From Agarivorans sp. TSD2052 (lineage in GTDB: Bacteria; Pseudomonadota; Gammaproteobacteria; Enterobacterales; Celerinatantimonadaceae): 64,000 nt of DNA. The number at the start of each line of letters is the position of its first letter. Positions within the stretch are counted from its first letter, which is position 1. Under the pieces are notes generated by a model. It had not been told where the DNA came from. It did not search any database and worked only from the letters and a program-made list of their open reading frames with translations. Position numbers and translations under genes: made by a program. Location: positions 1,291,501-1,355,500 of the forward strand of contig NZ_CP096670.1 in NCBI RefSeq assembly GCF_023238625.1, written 5' to 3'. Shown piece after piece: positions 20,511 to 30,097 of this stretch.

Positions 20511-22172
20511 TTACAAGGTGAAACGTTTGACTAACCCTTCTAGTTGTTCGGCTCGTTCATTGAGGTTTATGCTGCCGCTGCGGTTTTCTTGAGCTAAGGA
20601 TGCCGACTGACTTGATTGATCTGCAATATGCACGATGCGTTGAGAAATTTCTTGGCCAACATGGCTTTGTTGTTCGGTCGCGGTGGCAATTAGCGCATTC
20701 ATATCCATAATATGTTGTATCGATTGTTTGATTAATAACAAGGCCTCACTGGCCGCATTAGCGCCAGTAACCGCATCGCCACTGCGCCCTTGGCTGGTAT
20801 CCATGGCAGATACCGCGGCGTCAGAGCCGCTTTTCAAGCGCTCAATCATAGTATGGATTTCGCCGGTACTTTGTTGAGTTCGGCTAGCTAATTGACGAAC
20901 TTCATCAGCCACTACAGCAAATCCTCTGCCTTGTTCGCCGGCGCGAGCAGCCTCAATAGCAGCGTTTAATGCCAGTAGGTTGGTTTGTTCTGCGATTCCT
21001 TGAATCACGCTTAATGCCGATGAAATGTTTTGAACATCACCTTCGAGTTTGGCGATGACAGCACTGGCCTCACCTATTTCATTGGCTAAGGATTGTACCG
21101 TTTCTGCTGCACTGTTTACGGTGTTCATGGCTTGCTCGGCATTATTATCAACTTGCTGTGCTGACTCGGCAGCTTGGTTAGCATTGTCAGAAACATCATG
21201 GGCAGAGGCTGTCATTTCAGTCATTGCGGTCGCCACTTGTTCTGTTTCTTCGCGTTGCTCAACTAGCAGTTGGTCAACGGTATTTGCTCTGTTCGACATT
21301 GAAGATGTTTCATCGGCCACATCATGCGAAACCTTTCCAACCATGCTGATAATTTCATGTAGCAGTTCGATAAAGGCATTAAAGTTGGTTGCCAACTGGC
21401 CAAACTCATGCACGTAATCGGTTTTTAAGCGGGCACTTAGGTCAGCCTCGCCACTGGCCAGCTTTTCAAACGAGTGATTGAGATCTTGTAATGGGGCCAT
21501 AATGCTTCGATTGATGAAGTAGCCAGTTATTAGGGCAAACCCGAGTAAAACGGCGGCGGTAAAGCAAATAAACACTAATGAGGCATCTAAACTGTCATTT
21601 GCATTGCTTTCAATTACCTCAATCATTTCTTCAACGTCATCGGTGTAAAACCCGGTACCGATCATCAGGTTCCAACGGTCCAAATACAGCGCGTAACTAA
21701 GCTTTGGTAGGGGTTCTGAAGCGCCCGGTTTAGGGAAATAGTAGGTATAGAACTCTCCTTTTTTTGACGCTTTAATCAGGTCTTGAATCAGGTATTGGCC
21801 TTGCTTATCTTGTAGTGACCAGAAGTTGTCGCCGATGCCTTTGTCAGAATTTCCAACAAATACTCTAAGCCCCTTATTGGTGTAGCCAAATACATAGCCT
21901 GTATCTCCATACTCAAGGCGCTTTAGCAGTGGTAATGCACTGTCTAAGCTTCCGCCGTTTTCGTAAATTTCGGAAATGGAGGAATAAGTCATGTCCATGA
22001 AGGCTTTAAGTTCTACCTTCTTCATATTTAACATGTTTTCTCGAGTTTCAGATGATTGCTCGTTGATTAATTTTTGAGTTTCAGTCACGGTGAGTACAAG
22101 GATACTAGCAGCCAAAATCAGCACTGGAGCAAGCGCTAAGAAAATTAAGCGTTGACGTATGGTTAGCGACAT
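20511..22172 (-). CDS. Methyl-accepting chemotaxis protein with sCache domain (copy B)
   Basis: 553 residues, same length and domain order as copy A: TM1, periplasmic sCache domain ([38 protein letters not shown]), TM2 about 192-212, HAMP, signalling domain. The cytoplasmic half is nearly the same in both copies; differences concentrate in the first 200 residues, i.e. in TM1, the sensor and TM2. That pattern fits duplication followed by change in ligand range. ATG is preceded by GGAATATCAAT. It has its own terminator, so the two genes are separately transcribed. Confidence 0.94.
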   Translation of the reverse strand: MSLTIRQRLIFLALAPVLILAASILVLTVTETQKLINEQSSETRENMLNMKKVELKAFMDMTYSSISEIYENGGSLDSALPLLKRLEYGDTGYVFGYTNKGLRVFVGNSDKGIGDNFWSLQDKQGQYLIQDLIKASKKGEFYTYYFPKPGASEPLPKLSYALYLDRWNLMIGTGFYTDDVEEMIEVIESNANDSLDASLVFICFTAAVLLGFALITGYFINRSIMAPLQDLNHSFEKLASGEADLSARLKTDYVHEFGQLATNFNAFIELLHEIISMVGKVSHDVADETSSMSNRANTVDQLLVEQREETEQVATAMTEMTASAHDVSDNANQAAESAQQVDNNAEQAMNTVNSAAETVQSLANEIGEASAVIAKLEGDVQNISSALSVIQGIAEQTNLLALNAAIEAARAGEQGRGFAVVADEVRQLASRTQQSTGEIHTMIERLKSGSDAAVSAMDTSQGRSGDAVTGANAASEALLLIKQSIQHIMDMNALIATATEQQSHVGQEISQRIVHIADQSSQSASLAQENRSGSINLNERAEQLEGLVKRFTL

Positions 22173-22295
22173 ATTGATATTCCATTCAATAGTTAGTTAG
22201 CAATTTATTGTAAGTGTAGTCGCCTTAGTGTTGAATATTTTGCTGAGCTTTAAATCAATTCGTAAATGTGATCAAGACTTTGTTTTCAAAGCCAA

Positions 22296-23177
22296 TTAAA
22301 TGTTTTGATTGTTATCATTTCCAACAATGGCAGGAGCTGGGTGCTGCTGATGCCAAATTTTAGTGGGAACAATATCGAGTGCCGTTTTATAGCCAATATC
22401 AAACAATCGTAATTTATCTTTATCGCTTAAATGAAAATCTACAGGAGATGTATTACCGGTATTGACAACGATGGTTCGGTGCCAAAACTTCTCGTTGACG
22501 TACTCACGGGAAATAGTCGTCATAAAGGTACGAATAAGCAGTGAGATATAAGCGGCTAGAGGAAAGATACCGTTGGTTTGTAAAGGTTTTATATCGTTAT
22601 CGCCACGTAAGCGAAAACAGATAACAGGGGTGCCGTCGGTGGCCCAGTCTTGATGTAAAGCATCTTCAGACAAAATGCTACCATCAACCATGAGATGATC
22701 TTGATAGGGCTTAAAAGAAAAAATAAGCGGGATCGACATTGAAAACCGCACCGCTCGAGATACTTTTTCATTGGGGGTTTTTATGGCATCAAACACGACT
22801 GGTGAACCTGAACGTACATCGGTAGCAACAACATGCAATTTCATTGGAAGATCTTTGAATCGAGCTCCTTGCAATAAATCATCTATCCAAGCTTCAAATT
22901 TGTCGCCGGAACACAAGCCTCCGTTTCGTAATAAACTGATGAGGGAGAAGCCCTTAAATTGCTCGAAATCGGTGTCTAATGCTATCGCTTTGATTTGCGC
23001 TACACTCATTCCGCTGGCAAATAGTGAACTGATAATACTCCCGCCAGATACGCCTACAATGTGAGTAAAGTCTACGTTGAGCTCTTTTAGGCCAGCCAAA
23101 ATTCCGATGTGCGCGGGTAGGCGAGTTCCTCCTCCTGCAAAGATAGGTACTAAGGTTCTCGCCTCACTTGATTGCAT
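22296..23177 (-). CDS. Patatin-like phospholipase family protein
   Basis: 293 residues with the features of patatin hydrolases: an N-terminal glycine-rich oxyanion loop AGGGTR (residues 14-19), the nucleophile elbow GVSGGS with Ser44, and the catalytic Asp165 in MVDGS, completing a Ser-Asp dyad. No signal peptide, so probably cytoplasmic or delivered by another route. Such proteins are acyl hydrolases on phospholipids or lysophospholipids; the substrate here is not predictable. ATG follows AAGGAAATGACGA. It lies 123 bases beyond chemoreceptor copy B on the same strand and stands divergent from yafD. Confidence 0.85.
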   Translation of the reverse strand: MQSSEARTLVPIFAGGGTRLPAHIGILAGLKELNVDFTHIVGVSGGSIISSLFASGMSVAQIKAIALDTDFEQFKGFSLISLLRNGGLCSGDKFEAWIDDLLQGARFKDLPMKLHVVATDVRSGSPVVFDAIKTPNEKVSRAVRFSMSIPLIFSFKPYQDHLMVDGSILSEDALHQDWATDGTPVICFRLRGDNDIKPLQTNGIFPLAAYISLLIRTFMTTISREYVNEKFWHRTIVVNTGNTSPVDFHLSDKDKLRLFDIGYKTALDIVPTKIWHQQHPAPAIVGNDNNQNI

Positions 23178-23302
23178 TCGTCATTTCCTTGATTGATGAT
23201 AGTTAAAGTATGTCGCATATTTTTGACATCGCTAGCCTTTATTGAAATAACTTAATTGCTTAATCAATAGCGGCTTCGTTTGGGGATATAGGTAGGTGTA
23301 GT

Positions 23303-24127
23303 TTGAAAAATAATTGGCGTGTTTTGCTTAGCAAGTTATTGCTATGTACCTTTTTATTGGTGACTAGTTGGCTAAGCCATGCACAATTGCCCGGCTGTAA
23401 TAATCAAGCATTACAGTATACACCTCCATCACCTGACGCTATTCAGCGCTTAAACGATACTGAACCATTTACTATCGCAGTATGGAATAGTTACAAGGGA
23501 CAACATGTTGACTGGCTAGCCACTTTTACAGCGATAAGCCAGCAAGCAGACTTCATTCTATTGCAAGAGGCAAGTCGTAAGCAGCTAGCTAGGTGGTCCG
23601 AAGGCCCTCGATGGCATCAGTACCAAGCCATAGCTTTTGAGTGGCTGGGTGATGGCTTAGGCGTGATGAATTTTGCCAAACAAGCCAGTATTCAAAGTTG
23701 TTTAGCGTTAAGCACAGAGCCATGGATCCGTGTACCTAAGTCTGCGTTATTACAGTTGTACCACTGGCAAGGGCAGGACCTGTTATTGATCAACGTGCAT
23801 AGCATCAATTTTACCTTGAGTGAAGATGACTATATGAAGCAGTTACAACAGTTAGGTCCTTGGTTGGCAGCTTATGATGGCGCTATGGTGTTGGCGGGGG
23901 ATTTCAATACTTGGAGCGAAGGCCGGCTATCGATTCTTGAACAATTTATCAGTGCTCACCAACTAAAAACCGTTAAGTTTAAGCCTGATGACCGAACGCG
24001 ATTTTTCGGTAAGGCTCTGGACCACATCTTTTACCGAGGGCTCAGACTAAATAGTAGCCAAAGCGTTATTTCAGAAAGCTCTGATCATAACGCTTTATTA
24101 GCTAATTTTAGTTTGCTTAGGCGCTAA
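23303..24127 (+). CDS. yafD: Endonuclease/exonuclease/phosphatase family protein (YafD-like)
   Basis: 274 residues. The start is TTG at 23303, chosen because it yields a complete signal peptide (KNNWRVLLSKLLLCTFLLVT, cleavage near SHA-Q); so the protein is probably exported, which argues against a DNA-repair role. EEP-superfamily motifs are in order: AVWNSYKG, LLQEAS (metal-binding Glu), GDFNTWSEGR, and SDHNAL (catalytic His) near the end. Position next to mltD and gloB matches yafD in E. coli minute 5. The substrate is unknown. The last 11 bases overlap the convergent mltD. Confidence 0.82.
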   Translation: MKNNWRVLLSKLLLCTFLLVTSWLSHAQLPGCNNQALQYTPPSPDAIQRLNDTEPFTIAVWNSYKGQHVDWLATFTAISQQADFILLQEASRKQLARWSEGPRWHQYQAIAFEWLGDGLGVMNFAKQASIQSCLALSTEPWIRVPKSALLQLYHWQGQDLLLINVHSINFTLSEDDYMKQLQQLGPWLAAYDGAMVLAGDFNTWSEGRLSILEQFISAHQLKTVKFKPDDRTRFFGKALDHIFYRGLRLNSSQSVISESSDHNALLANFSLLRR

Positions 24128-25718
24128 CCTCTGCCACATTAATATGTAGTTTCAGCTTTTGGCCGGGTTGTAAGTAGTGACTTTTGCTTAAATCATTCCA
24201 TTTAAGCAAGTCATTGACCGACACTTTGAACTTCTGAGCTATACGGGACAGCGAGTCACCATTTCTTACTTGGTAGGTGATCGTTTGAGTCCGTTCATCA
24301 CTGGCGTTAGATTTTTTCCAAATAACCAGCTTTTTACCCGGCTTAAGCGTATCGGTTGGTGCCATACTATTCCAACTTGCAATATTGCGATGGTTGACTT
24401 TGTAGGTCTTAGCAATACTCCAAAAACTGTCGCCAGGTTTTACCGTATAGCTCATTTTAATATCGCCACGAGGTTTATTCTGCTTGGCCGCAAGTCGTTG
24501 GCTTTGACTTAAAGTGTAAGCGCTTTGGTCTCTAGATGACACGGGGACCAGTAGGTGATGGCCTGCCCTTATTCGAGTGCTATTGAGTTGATTCAGCTCT
24601 TTTATTTGTTGGCTAGTGGTATTGTAGCGCTTGGCTATAACACTCAAACTATCACCAGGTTTAACTTTATAGCGTGCCCACTGCATTCGGTCGCTTTTTG
24701 ATAGTGACGCTAGGGCTATTTCAAAATTAGCGATACTTTTTACTGGTATCATTAAGTAATGAGGTCCGTCTGGAGCGGTAGCCCAGCGGTTAAAGCCTGG
24801 ATTTAAACGGTGAAGCTCCTTAAGTTCTATGTCCGCTAAATCGGCTGCTAAGGCTAAGTCAATTTGGCTATGGGTATCTATTTTTTGAAAGTAAGGCTGG
24901 TTGCTTATCGCTGGAATATTTAACTGGTAGGCCTCTCGGTTTGTTAGCATTTGACTTAAGGCCAGTAATTTAGGCACATAGGCGCGAGTTTCTTTAGGTA
25001 AATCTAAAGACCAAAAATCGGTGGCTTTGCCCGCTTTTTGGTTCGCTCTTATCGCTCTTCTTACTCTACCTTCGCCAGAATTATAGGCCGCTAAAGCATG
25101 TAACCAATCGCCATCAAAAAACTTATTGAGATATTCTAGGTAGTCGAGCGCGGCATTTGTTGAGGCATATACGTCTCGACGTCCGTCATACCACCAGTTT
25201 TGTTGTAAGCCAAAACGCGTACCTGTACCGGGAATGATTTGCCACATACCTGCAGCTCTCCCATGAGAATAAGCAAAAGGTTGGAAGGCACTTTCAACAA
25301 TCGGTAACAAGGCTAATTCAAGCGGCAGTTCACGACGTTCTATTTCTTCAACAATAAAAAATAAATAGGGGTTAGCGCGTTGTGACACCCGGTTCATATA
25401 ATCGGGGTGTTTTAGAAACCAGTTTAACTGTGCTTGTAGGCGGCGGTTATTTTCAGGTAATGGAATGGATAACTGGTCTTCGATTCGAATCCACACGTCG
25501 TCGTAAACGACAGGGGCATTAACTAATTCAGCGTCGGTAGCTGTGGCTTGATCGGTGATTGACTGCGTGAGTGCCCGCTCGTCAGGTTTTGCTGCCTGAG
25601 CGTCTAATGGTTGAGTGGCGGGCTCTTCTACAGCCACCGCTGCATCTTGAGTGGTAGGTGTCGTCAGTTGGCAAGCGCCCAATAACAATGTAAAAAGGCC
25701 AACTATGAGCGCTTTCAT
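24117..25718 (-). CDS. mltD: Membrane-bound lytic murein transglycosylase D with three LysM domains
   Basis: A 533-residue lipoprotein (lipobox LLGAC, Cys16). GH23 transglycosylase domain about 115-235 with catalytic Glu in PIVESAFQPFAYS and GMWQIIPGTGTRFGL. Three LysM peptidoglycan-binding repeats follow, each starting YxVKPGDS or YQVRNGDS, near residues 347, 423 and 483; E. coli MltD (452 residues) has two. MltD cleaves glycan strands from the outer-membrane side. gloB lies 61 bases upstream on the same strand, the E. coli order. Confidence 0.95.
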   Translation of the reverse strand: MKALIVGLFTLLLGACQLTTPTTQDAAVAVEEPATQPLDAQAAKPDERALTQSITDQATATDAELVNAPVVYDDVWIRIEDQLSIPLPENNRRLQAQLNWFLKHPDYMNRVSQRANPYLFFIVEEIERRELPLELALLPIVESAFQPFAYSHGRAAGMWQIIPGTGTRFGLQQNWWYDGRRDVYASTNAALDYLEYLNKFFDGDWLHALAAYNSGEGRVRRAIRANQKAGKATDFWSLDLPKETRAYVPKLLALSQMLTNREAYQLNIPAISNQPYFQKIDTHSQIDLALAADLADIELKELHRLNPGFNRWATAPDGPHYLMIPVKSIANFEIALASLSKSDRMQWARYKVKPGDSLSVIAKRYNTTSQQIKELNQLNSTRIRAGHHLLVPVSSRDQSAYTLSQSQRLAAKQNKPRGDIKMSYTVKPGDSFWSIAKTYKVNHRNIASWNSMAPTDTLKPGKKLVIWKKSNASDERTQTITYQVRNGDSLSRIAQKFKVSVNDLLKWNDLSKSHYLQPGQKLKLHINVAEVSA

Positions 25719-25779
25719 GATCTATCCGTTTGGTGTTAATTAGCCGCTAATGGTATTGAGGTCAGCTTTAATTAGCAAG

Positions 25780-26550
25780 TCAGAAGCGGTCTTTCCATGA
25801 TCTTAAACCTGCGAACACTTCTATCTCATTGTTTAGTGGTTGCATCAGCTCTAGTGCGACTGAATCACGAATACTATTTTCTCCACAACGTAAAAATGGA
25901 TTGATAGCCAATTGCTCATTAAGGCTGGTGGGGAGGGTAGGCAGGCCCATTTGCCTTTGTTTGCTGACATGTTGTTGATATTTTTGTAGTGCAACATTGT
26001 CAGGTTCTACCGTTAAGGCAAATTGTAAGTTGGCCTGGGTATATTCATGGGCGGCATAGATGAGCACCTCGGGTGCTAATGCCTTAATTTTGCTCAGAGA
26101 GGTATGCATTTGCTTGGCGCTACCTTCAAACAGTCGGCCGCAGCCAGCGGAAAAAAGGGTATCACCTATAAAAAGGTGGTCATCTGCTAAATAGGCAACG
26201 TGATCTAGTGTATGCCCTGGCACTTCAATTACTCTTATCTTGCTTTGCAAGCCATTGGGCGTCAGTTTCACGCCACCCTTAACAACGGTATGAGAAAAGT
26301 GATAACGAGCGTTACTAGGCGCAAATACTTGGGCATGTGGATAGGCCGCCAATAAGGCCTCTACCCCCCCTATATGATCATTATGATGATGAGTAATCAG
26401 TATTGCACTTAATTGACAGTTCATATCAGCTAAGCGCTTTAACACTGGCTGCGCATCACCAGGATCGACTACGATACAATCGTTACAATCAGGCTCTTTT
26501 ACTAACCAGATATAATTATCATTGAAGGCAGGAATATGGATGATTTGCAT
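25780..26550 (-). CDS. gloB: Hydroxyacylglutathione hydrolase (glyoxalase II)
   Basis: 256 residues (E. coli 251). Metallo-beta-lactamase fold with the two-metal motif THHHNDH (His54, His56, Asp58, His59), GHTLDHVAY and the later AAHEYTQ histidine. It hydrolyses S-lactoylglutathione to lactate and glutathione in methylglyoxal detoxification. The substrate-binding C-terminal part ends in WKDRF, a typical GloB ending. Divergent from yafS with 71 bases between start codons. Confidence 0.96.
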   Translation of the reverse strand: MQIIHIPAFNDNYIWLVKEPDCNDCIVVDPGDAQPVLKRLADMNCQLSAILITHHHNDHIGGVEALLAAYPHAQVFAPSNARYHFSHTVVKGGVKLTPNGLQSKIRVIEVPGHTLDHVAYLADDHLFIGDTLFSAGCGRLFEGSAKQMHTSLSKIKALAPEVLIYAAHEYTQANLQFALTVEPDNVALQKYQQHVSKQRQMGLPTLPTSLNEQLAINPFLRCGENSIRDSVALELMQPLNNEIEVFAGLRSWKDRF

Positions 26551-26621
26551 TATGATATCTCTGTCGTTAAAGTCGTTGGGACATTATTGCCTTAACTGCA
26601 GTAGATTGGTACGGGGAATTG

Positions 26622-27338
26622 ATGAAACCGGCAAAAATACGCGATGTAATAGCCAGCCCAGACTTCTGGCAAGATCTGCCTCTAGGTGATTGGTTGATGG
26701 AGCAACAACAAAGCTTGCTTGATCAATATTTACCCGTGGCCTTTGGGTACCACATGCTTAAATTAGGCAATTTAAGTGCTCAGTTGAATTGTCATGCATC
26801 AATGATTCGTCATCAACTTAATGTTGCTAATAAAGGACATTTAGTTGGCTTAAGGGCTGAACCAGAACAATTGCCCTTTCAAGAGAGCAGTTTAGACCTT
26901 TGCTTATTAGCGCATTGTTTGGATTTTTCTAGAGACCCTCATCAAATTTTACGCGAAGTTGAGCGGGTTCTTACTGCCGATGGCTACGTTATTATTAGTG
27001 GCTTTAATCCCTTTAGTTTGGTCGGTTTACGTCGTTATTTTCCATTTCGCAAGCGTGGTATGCCGTGGTCTTGTCGAATGTTTACGCCTGCACGAGTAAA
27101 AGATTGGTTAAATTTATTAGGTTTTGAAATACTCAATGATGAGCGCTTCGCTTACACCTCATTTATTAACAGTCGCCCAGCGCCAAAGTGGTTTGAGCGT
27201 TGGGGGAAACGTTACTTCAGGGTCACTGCCTCGGCTTATTTTATCGTGGCAAGAAAGCGCCGGGCACCGCTCACGCCAATTAAAAAAGCGTGGCGAGTTA
27301 AACGTCGTATCTCGGTTCCTTCTTCTATAAGTGGTTAA
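26622..27338 (+). CDS. yafS: Methyltransferase-like protein YafS
   Basis: 238 residues from ATG 26622 (a TTG one codon earlier is possible), preceded by GGGGAA. It follows the SAM-dependent methyltransferase fold (DLCLLAHCLDFSRDPHQILRE, VLTADGYVIISGFNP) but lacks the usual glycine-rich SAM motif I; in its place is FGYHMLKLGNLSAQ, which I recall is also what E. coli YafS has. So this is a conserved feature of the family, not decay, and activity is uncertain. The C terminus is very basic. Usually found between gloB and rnhA/dnaQ; here rnhA is missing. Confidence 0.82.
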   Translation: MKPAKIRDVIASPDFWQDLPLGDWLMEQQQSLLDQYLPVAFGYHMLKLGNLSAQLNCHASMIRHQLNVANKGHLVGLRAEPEQLPFQESSLDLCLLAHCLDFSRDPHQILREVERVLTADGYVIISGFNPFSLVGLRRYFPFRKRGMPWSCRMFTPARVKDWLNLLGFEILNDERFAYTSFINSRPAPKWFERWGKRYFRVTASAYFIVARKRRAPLTPIKKAWRVKRRISVPSSISG

Positions 27339-27586
27339 AGGCGGGCTGTTGTTCTCCCTTAGCAACAGCCGGAGCATCTATCACTCATTATGCAGCCCGT
27401 TGATTTCCGTCATTTGCTGGTCTTGTTATTTATTCCCTGTTTGTTTACTTGATTGAGTCAAATGAAGTGGGTTTGGTTAGGCTTGCCCTTTTTGCGCTAA
27501 TGAACACGATTAAACAAGTAAACTTCTTTTGGCATATCTTTGTTAAACTAGAGATATTATCCGCATAGTGTCGTATAGGAGCTATT

Positions 27587-28363
27587 TTGAGCCAAGCAAA
27601 GAACCACCGCTTAGTGGTATTTGATACAGAAACCACCGGTATGAATGATAGTGGTGGCCCCATTTATCAAGGCCACCGAGTGATTGAAATTGGTTGCGTA
27701 GAGGTGATTGACCGAAAGTTAACGGGCAATACTTTTCATGTTTATATCAACCCAGAACAATTAATTGACGAAGATGCGATACGTGTTCACGGTATTACCG
27801 ATGAGTTCGTGGTTGATAAACCCTTATTTAGAGAAGTAGCCCGCGATTTCATTGAGTTTATTCGCGGAGCCGAGTTAGTGGCCCACAACGCAAACTTTGA
27901 TATTAGCTTCCTAGATCACGAGTTTGCCATGATGTCTCGCACATTAACTCAAGCAATGCCTAAGTGTGCCGATATTTGTAGTATTACCGATTCGCTGTTG
28001 GTGGCACGACGCGGCGAATATAATAAACGAGAGATTCAATTAGCGGGTAATAAGCCTTTACCCGCTCGTAAAAATTTGGACTCTTTAAGTGACTATTATG
28101 GTGTAGATCGCTCTTCAAGAACCTATCACGGCGCTTTGCTTGATGCTGAGTTGTTGGCTGATGTTTTCCTGAAAATGACCGGCGGTCAAAATAAACTAAA
28201 TTTGAAGCAAAAGGGGAGTGGTGATGGTGCAGGAGTACGACCTATTGACACCAACAGAGCTCCTTTAAAGGTAGTGTTTGCTACCGAGCAAGAGCTAGTG
28301 AATCATCAGGAACGTTTAGATTTGGTTGAAAAAAAGGGAGGCCAGTGTCTCTGGCGAAACTAA
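27587..28363 (+). CDS. dnaQ: DNA polymerase III epsilon subunit (proofreading exonuclease)
   Basis: 258 residues. DEDDh 3'-5' exonuclease: VFDTETTG (Asp13, Glu15), HNANFD, and HGALLDAE supply the catalytic residues. The C terminus (LDLVEKKGGQCLWRN) matches the alpha-subunit-binding tail of E. coli DnaQ. The start is TTG 27587 with AGGAGC just upstream; no better in-frame ATG exists before the conserved start. Last 19 bases overlap the next gene. The gap to yafS (248 bases) holds an 8-bp inverted repeat (27344-27370) and the promoter but no rnhA. Confidence 0.96.
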   Translation: MSQAKNHRLVVFDTETTGMNDSGGPIYQGHRVIEIGCVEVIDRKLTGNTFHVYINPEQLIDEDAIRVHGITDEFVVDKPLFREVARDFIEFIRGAELVAHNANFDISFLDHEFAMMSRTLTQAMPKCADICSITDSLLVARRGEYNKREIQLAGNKPLPARKNLDSLSDYYGVDRSSRTYHGALLDAELLADVFLKMTGGQNKLNLKQKGSGDGAGVRPIDTNRAPLKVVFATEQELVNHQERLDLVEKKGGQCLWRN

Positions 28364-29622
28364 TTATAATGATAAAAACAACCCTATGGTTATGCTTATG
28401 TTTAGTGTTACCACTGCAGGCTACAACGGTTTTTGAAAACCGGGATATTCCGCTAATCGACAACCGTTTTAGGCTAGATCATAGTATCGATAAAGCCACG
28501 TTTTTACTTTATCGAACTCCCGGTTCGCCCGCCGCAATATTGGTTCGCCCCGATGGAAGTAAAATTTACGCTTGGGACGTGCCCAAAAATGTGAGTTGGC
28601 TGGAAACAGACGAGTTAGACATTGTTACCATTGCTAACCCGATGCGCGGTCCTTGGCAAGCAGTGGCCGAAAATAAAGGGCGTAATAGGGTTCGTATACT
28701 CAGTGAAGTAGAACTCACCACAGACCCGATACCCCATCAACTCTATCAAGGTGAACGGCTTAAAATCACTGCTCGTTTAAGCACTAAAGGAGAGCGTATC
28801 GATTTAGAGCTCATGCTTAAAGAAGCGTTGATGAATATTGCGTTAATGCGCCAACAACTATCAGACGATCAACAGGTCGAAATAAGAAGGTTAGAGCTAG
28901 GCAAGTTTTATGATGACGGGAAAAATTATGATGAGTATCCCGACGACGGTATTTTTACTACTCATGTAAAGCTTGAGGCTCGCCCCGGTAAATACGAGAT
29001 GGTGATTAGTACGCTCAACCAAGTGTTTACTCGTGCTCAACGTTCTCCGGTACTCATTTATCCTAATCCTGTGGCGATAAAAGTGATGTCGCCGAAAGAT
29101 GAGGAGCGGCAAGCGCGGATGGCTTTGGTCATTGATACCGATGAACTCAAGCCTGAATCAGTGGTGATTAGTGGCAAGGTGTATAACAACGTTGGCTGGG
29201 AGCAGGCCTTTCAAACTTATGCGACGAGTGAGCAGTTTACCGTGGATTTGCCCACCCCAAAAGAACAAGGACGCTACCGCGTAATGGGCACCTTGCTGGC
29301 GACTACTCTGCAAAACAGAGAGATCGTGATTGATTTACCGGAAGAAGACTTTGTGATTTTACCGCCCCCCCCACCGCCACCAAAAGTTGTAGCGCCTATA
29401 CCGGTCAAGGTCGAAGATCCTGGAATGTCTCTGTGGTTGATCATTTTGTTATCGGTTAGTGGGTTTTTAATACTCGTCGGTTCGGCGTTTGGCTTTATTT
29501 GGTGGAGAAAACGCAAAGCTTTTGCTGAAGCGTTAAAGGGAGCGCGTGAAGCTTCAGAAACCAGCGTGACTGCAGAACCTAAAATGGATGAGGCTGGTGG
29601 ATTAAAGATGCCACCCGAGTGA
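28345..29622 (+). CDS. TIGR03503-like single-span membrane protein
   Basis: 425 residues from GTG 28345, which has GGGAGG close upstream; ATG 28369 is the alternative. An N-terminal signal peptide (ends PLQA), a long beta-rich periplasmic region, a Pro-rich segment (PPPPPPPKVVAP near 340), one TM helix (about 358-382) and a basic then acidic cytoplasmic tail. Gammaproteobacterial proteins downstream of dnaQ with this plan are grouped as TIGR03503, function unknown; my assignment is from memory. The overlap with dnaQ suggests translational coupling, which is odd for a replication subunit and an envelope protein. Confidence 0.65.
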   Translation: MSLAKLIIMIKTTLWLCLCLVLPLQATTVFENRDIPLIDNRFRLDHSIDKATFLLYRTPGSPAAILVRPDGSKIYAWDVPKNVSWLETDELDIVTIANPMRGPWQAVAENKGRNRVRILSEVELTTDPIPHQLYQGERLKITARLSTKGERIDLELMLKEALMNIALMRQQLSDDQQVEIRRLELGKFYDDGKNYDEYPDDGIFTTHVKLEARPGKYEMVISTLNQVFTRAQRSPVLIYPNPVAIKVMSPKDEERQARMALVIDTDELKPESVVISGKVYNNVGWEQAFQTYATSEQFTVDLPTPKEQGRYRVMGTLLATTLQNREIVIDLPEEDFVILPPPPPPPKVVAPIPVKVEDPGMSLWLIILLSVSGFLILVGSAFGFIWWRKRKAFAEALKGAREASETSVTAEPKMDEAGGLKMPPE

Positions 29623-29710
29623 TTTTTTAACCGTTATGGCTAAAAGGTCATCGCTTTGGCTAAAACATCAGCGCTTGAACAGATTTTTAAAGAAATAAGG
29701 CAATTCTTTG

Positions 29711-29739
29711 TTGACTCACCATAGGCATAACCGTATTAT
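29711..29739 (+). promoter_or_regulatory. Promoter of the tRNA-Asp cluster
   Basis: TTGACT (29711-29716), 17-base spacer, TATTAT (29734-29739), followed by the GC-rich discriminator CTGCGCCGC typical of stringently controlled stable-RNA promoters. The first tRNA begins 29 bases after the -10 box. Confidence 0.78.
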
Positions 29740-29768
29740 CTGCGCCGCACCAGACGAGATGGTTCTGC

Positions 29769-29845
29769 GGAGTGGTAGTTCAGTTGGTTAGAATACCGGC
29801 CTGTCACGCCGGGGGTCGCGGGTTCGAGTCCCGTCCACTCCGCCA
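29769..29845 (+). tRNA. tRNA-Asp (GTC), copy 1
   Basis: 77 bases, acceptor ends GGAGTGG / CCACTCC, anticodon loop CTGTCAC (anticodon GTC), T arm GGTTCGAGTCC, encoded CCA. First of four sequence-identical copies in tandem downstream of dnaQ, the site of aspV in E. coli. Confidence 0.98.
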
Positions 29846-29881
29846 AGTCTGTTTAGTCTGTGTGTAATGTTTCGATGTAGC

Positions 29882-29958
29882 GGAGTGGTAGTTCAGTTGG
29901 TTAGAATACCGGCCTGTCACGCCGGGGGTCGCGGGTTCGAGTCCCGTCCACTCCGCCA
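29882..29958 (+). tRNA. tRNA-Asp (GTC), copy 2
   Basis: Identical to copy 1 over all 77 bases; the 36-base spacer before it is unrelated to the other spacers. Confidence 0.98.
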
Positions 29959-29981
29959 ACGACGAAACAATTTAATGCGTA

Positions 29982-30058
29982 GGAGTGGTAGTTCAGTTGG
30001 TTAGAATACCGGCCTGTCACGCCGGGGGTCGCGGGTTCGAGTCCCGTCCACTCCGCCA
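29982..30058 (+). tRNA. tRNA-Asp (GTC), copy 3
   Basis: Identical to copy 1 over all 77 bases; preceded by a 23-base spacer. Confidence 0.98.
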
Positions 30059-30097
30059 GCATTGAATAAGTAATACAATCGTGACGTTAGTATATGC

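Noticed and set aside
26622-27338. yafS as a decayed methyltransferase pseudogene because motif I is missing
   Set aside because: The frame is intact and the same replacement sequence is found in E. coli YafS, so this is a family trait.
27344-27370. 8-bp inverted repeat after yafS as a terminator or rnhA remnant
   Set aside because: No T-run follows on either strand and flanking bases show no RNase HI motif; kept only as a possible weak hairpin.
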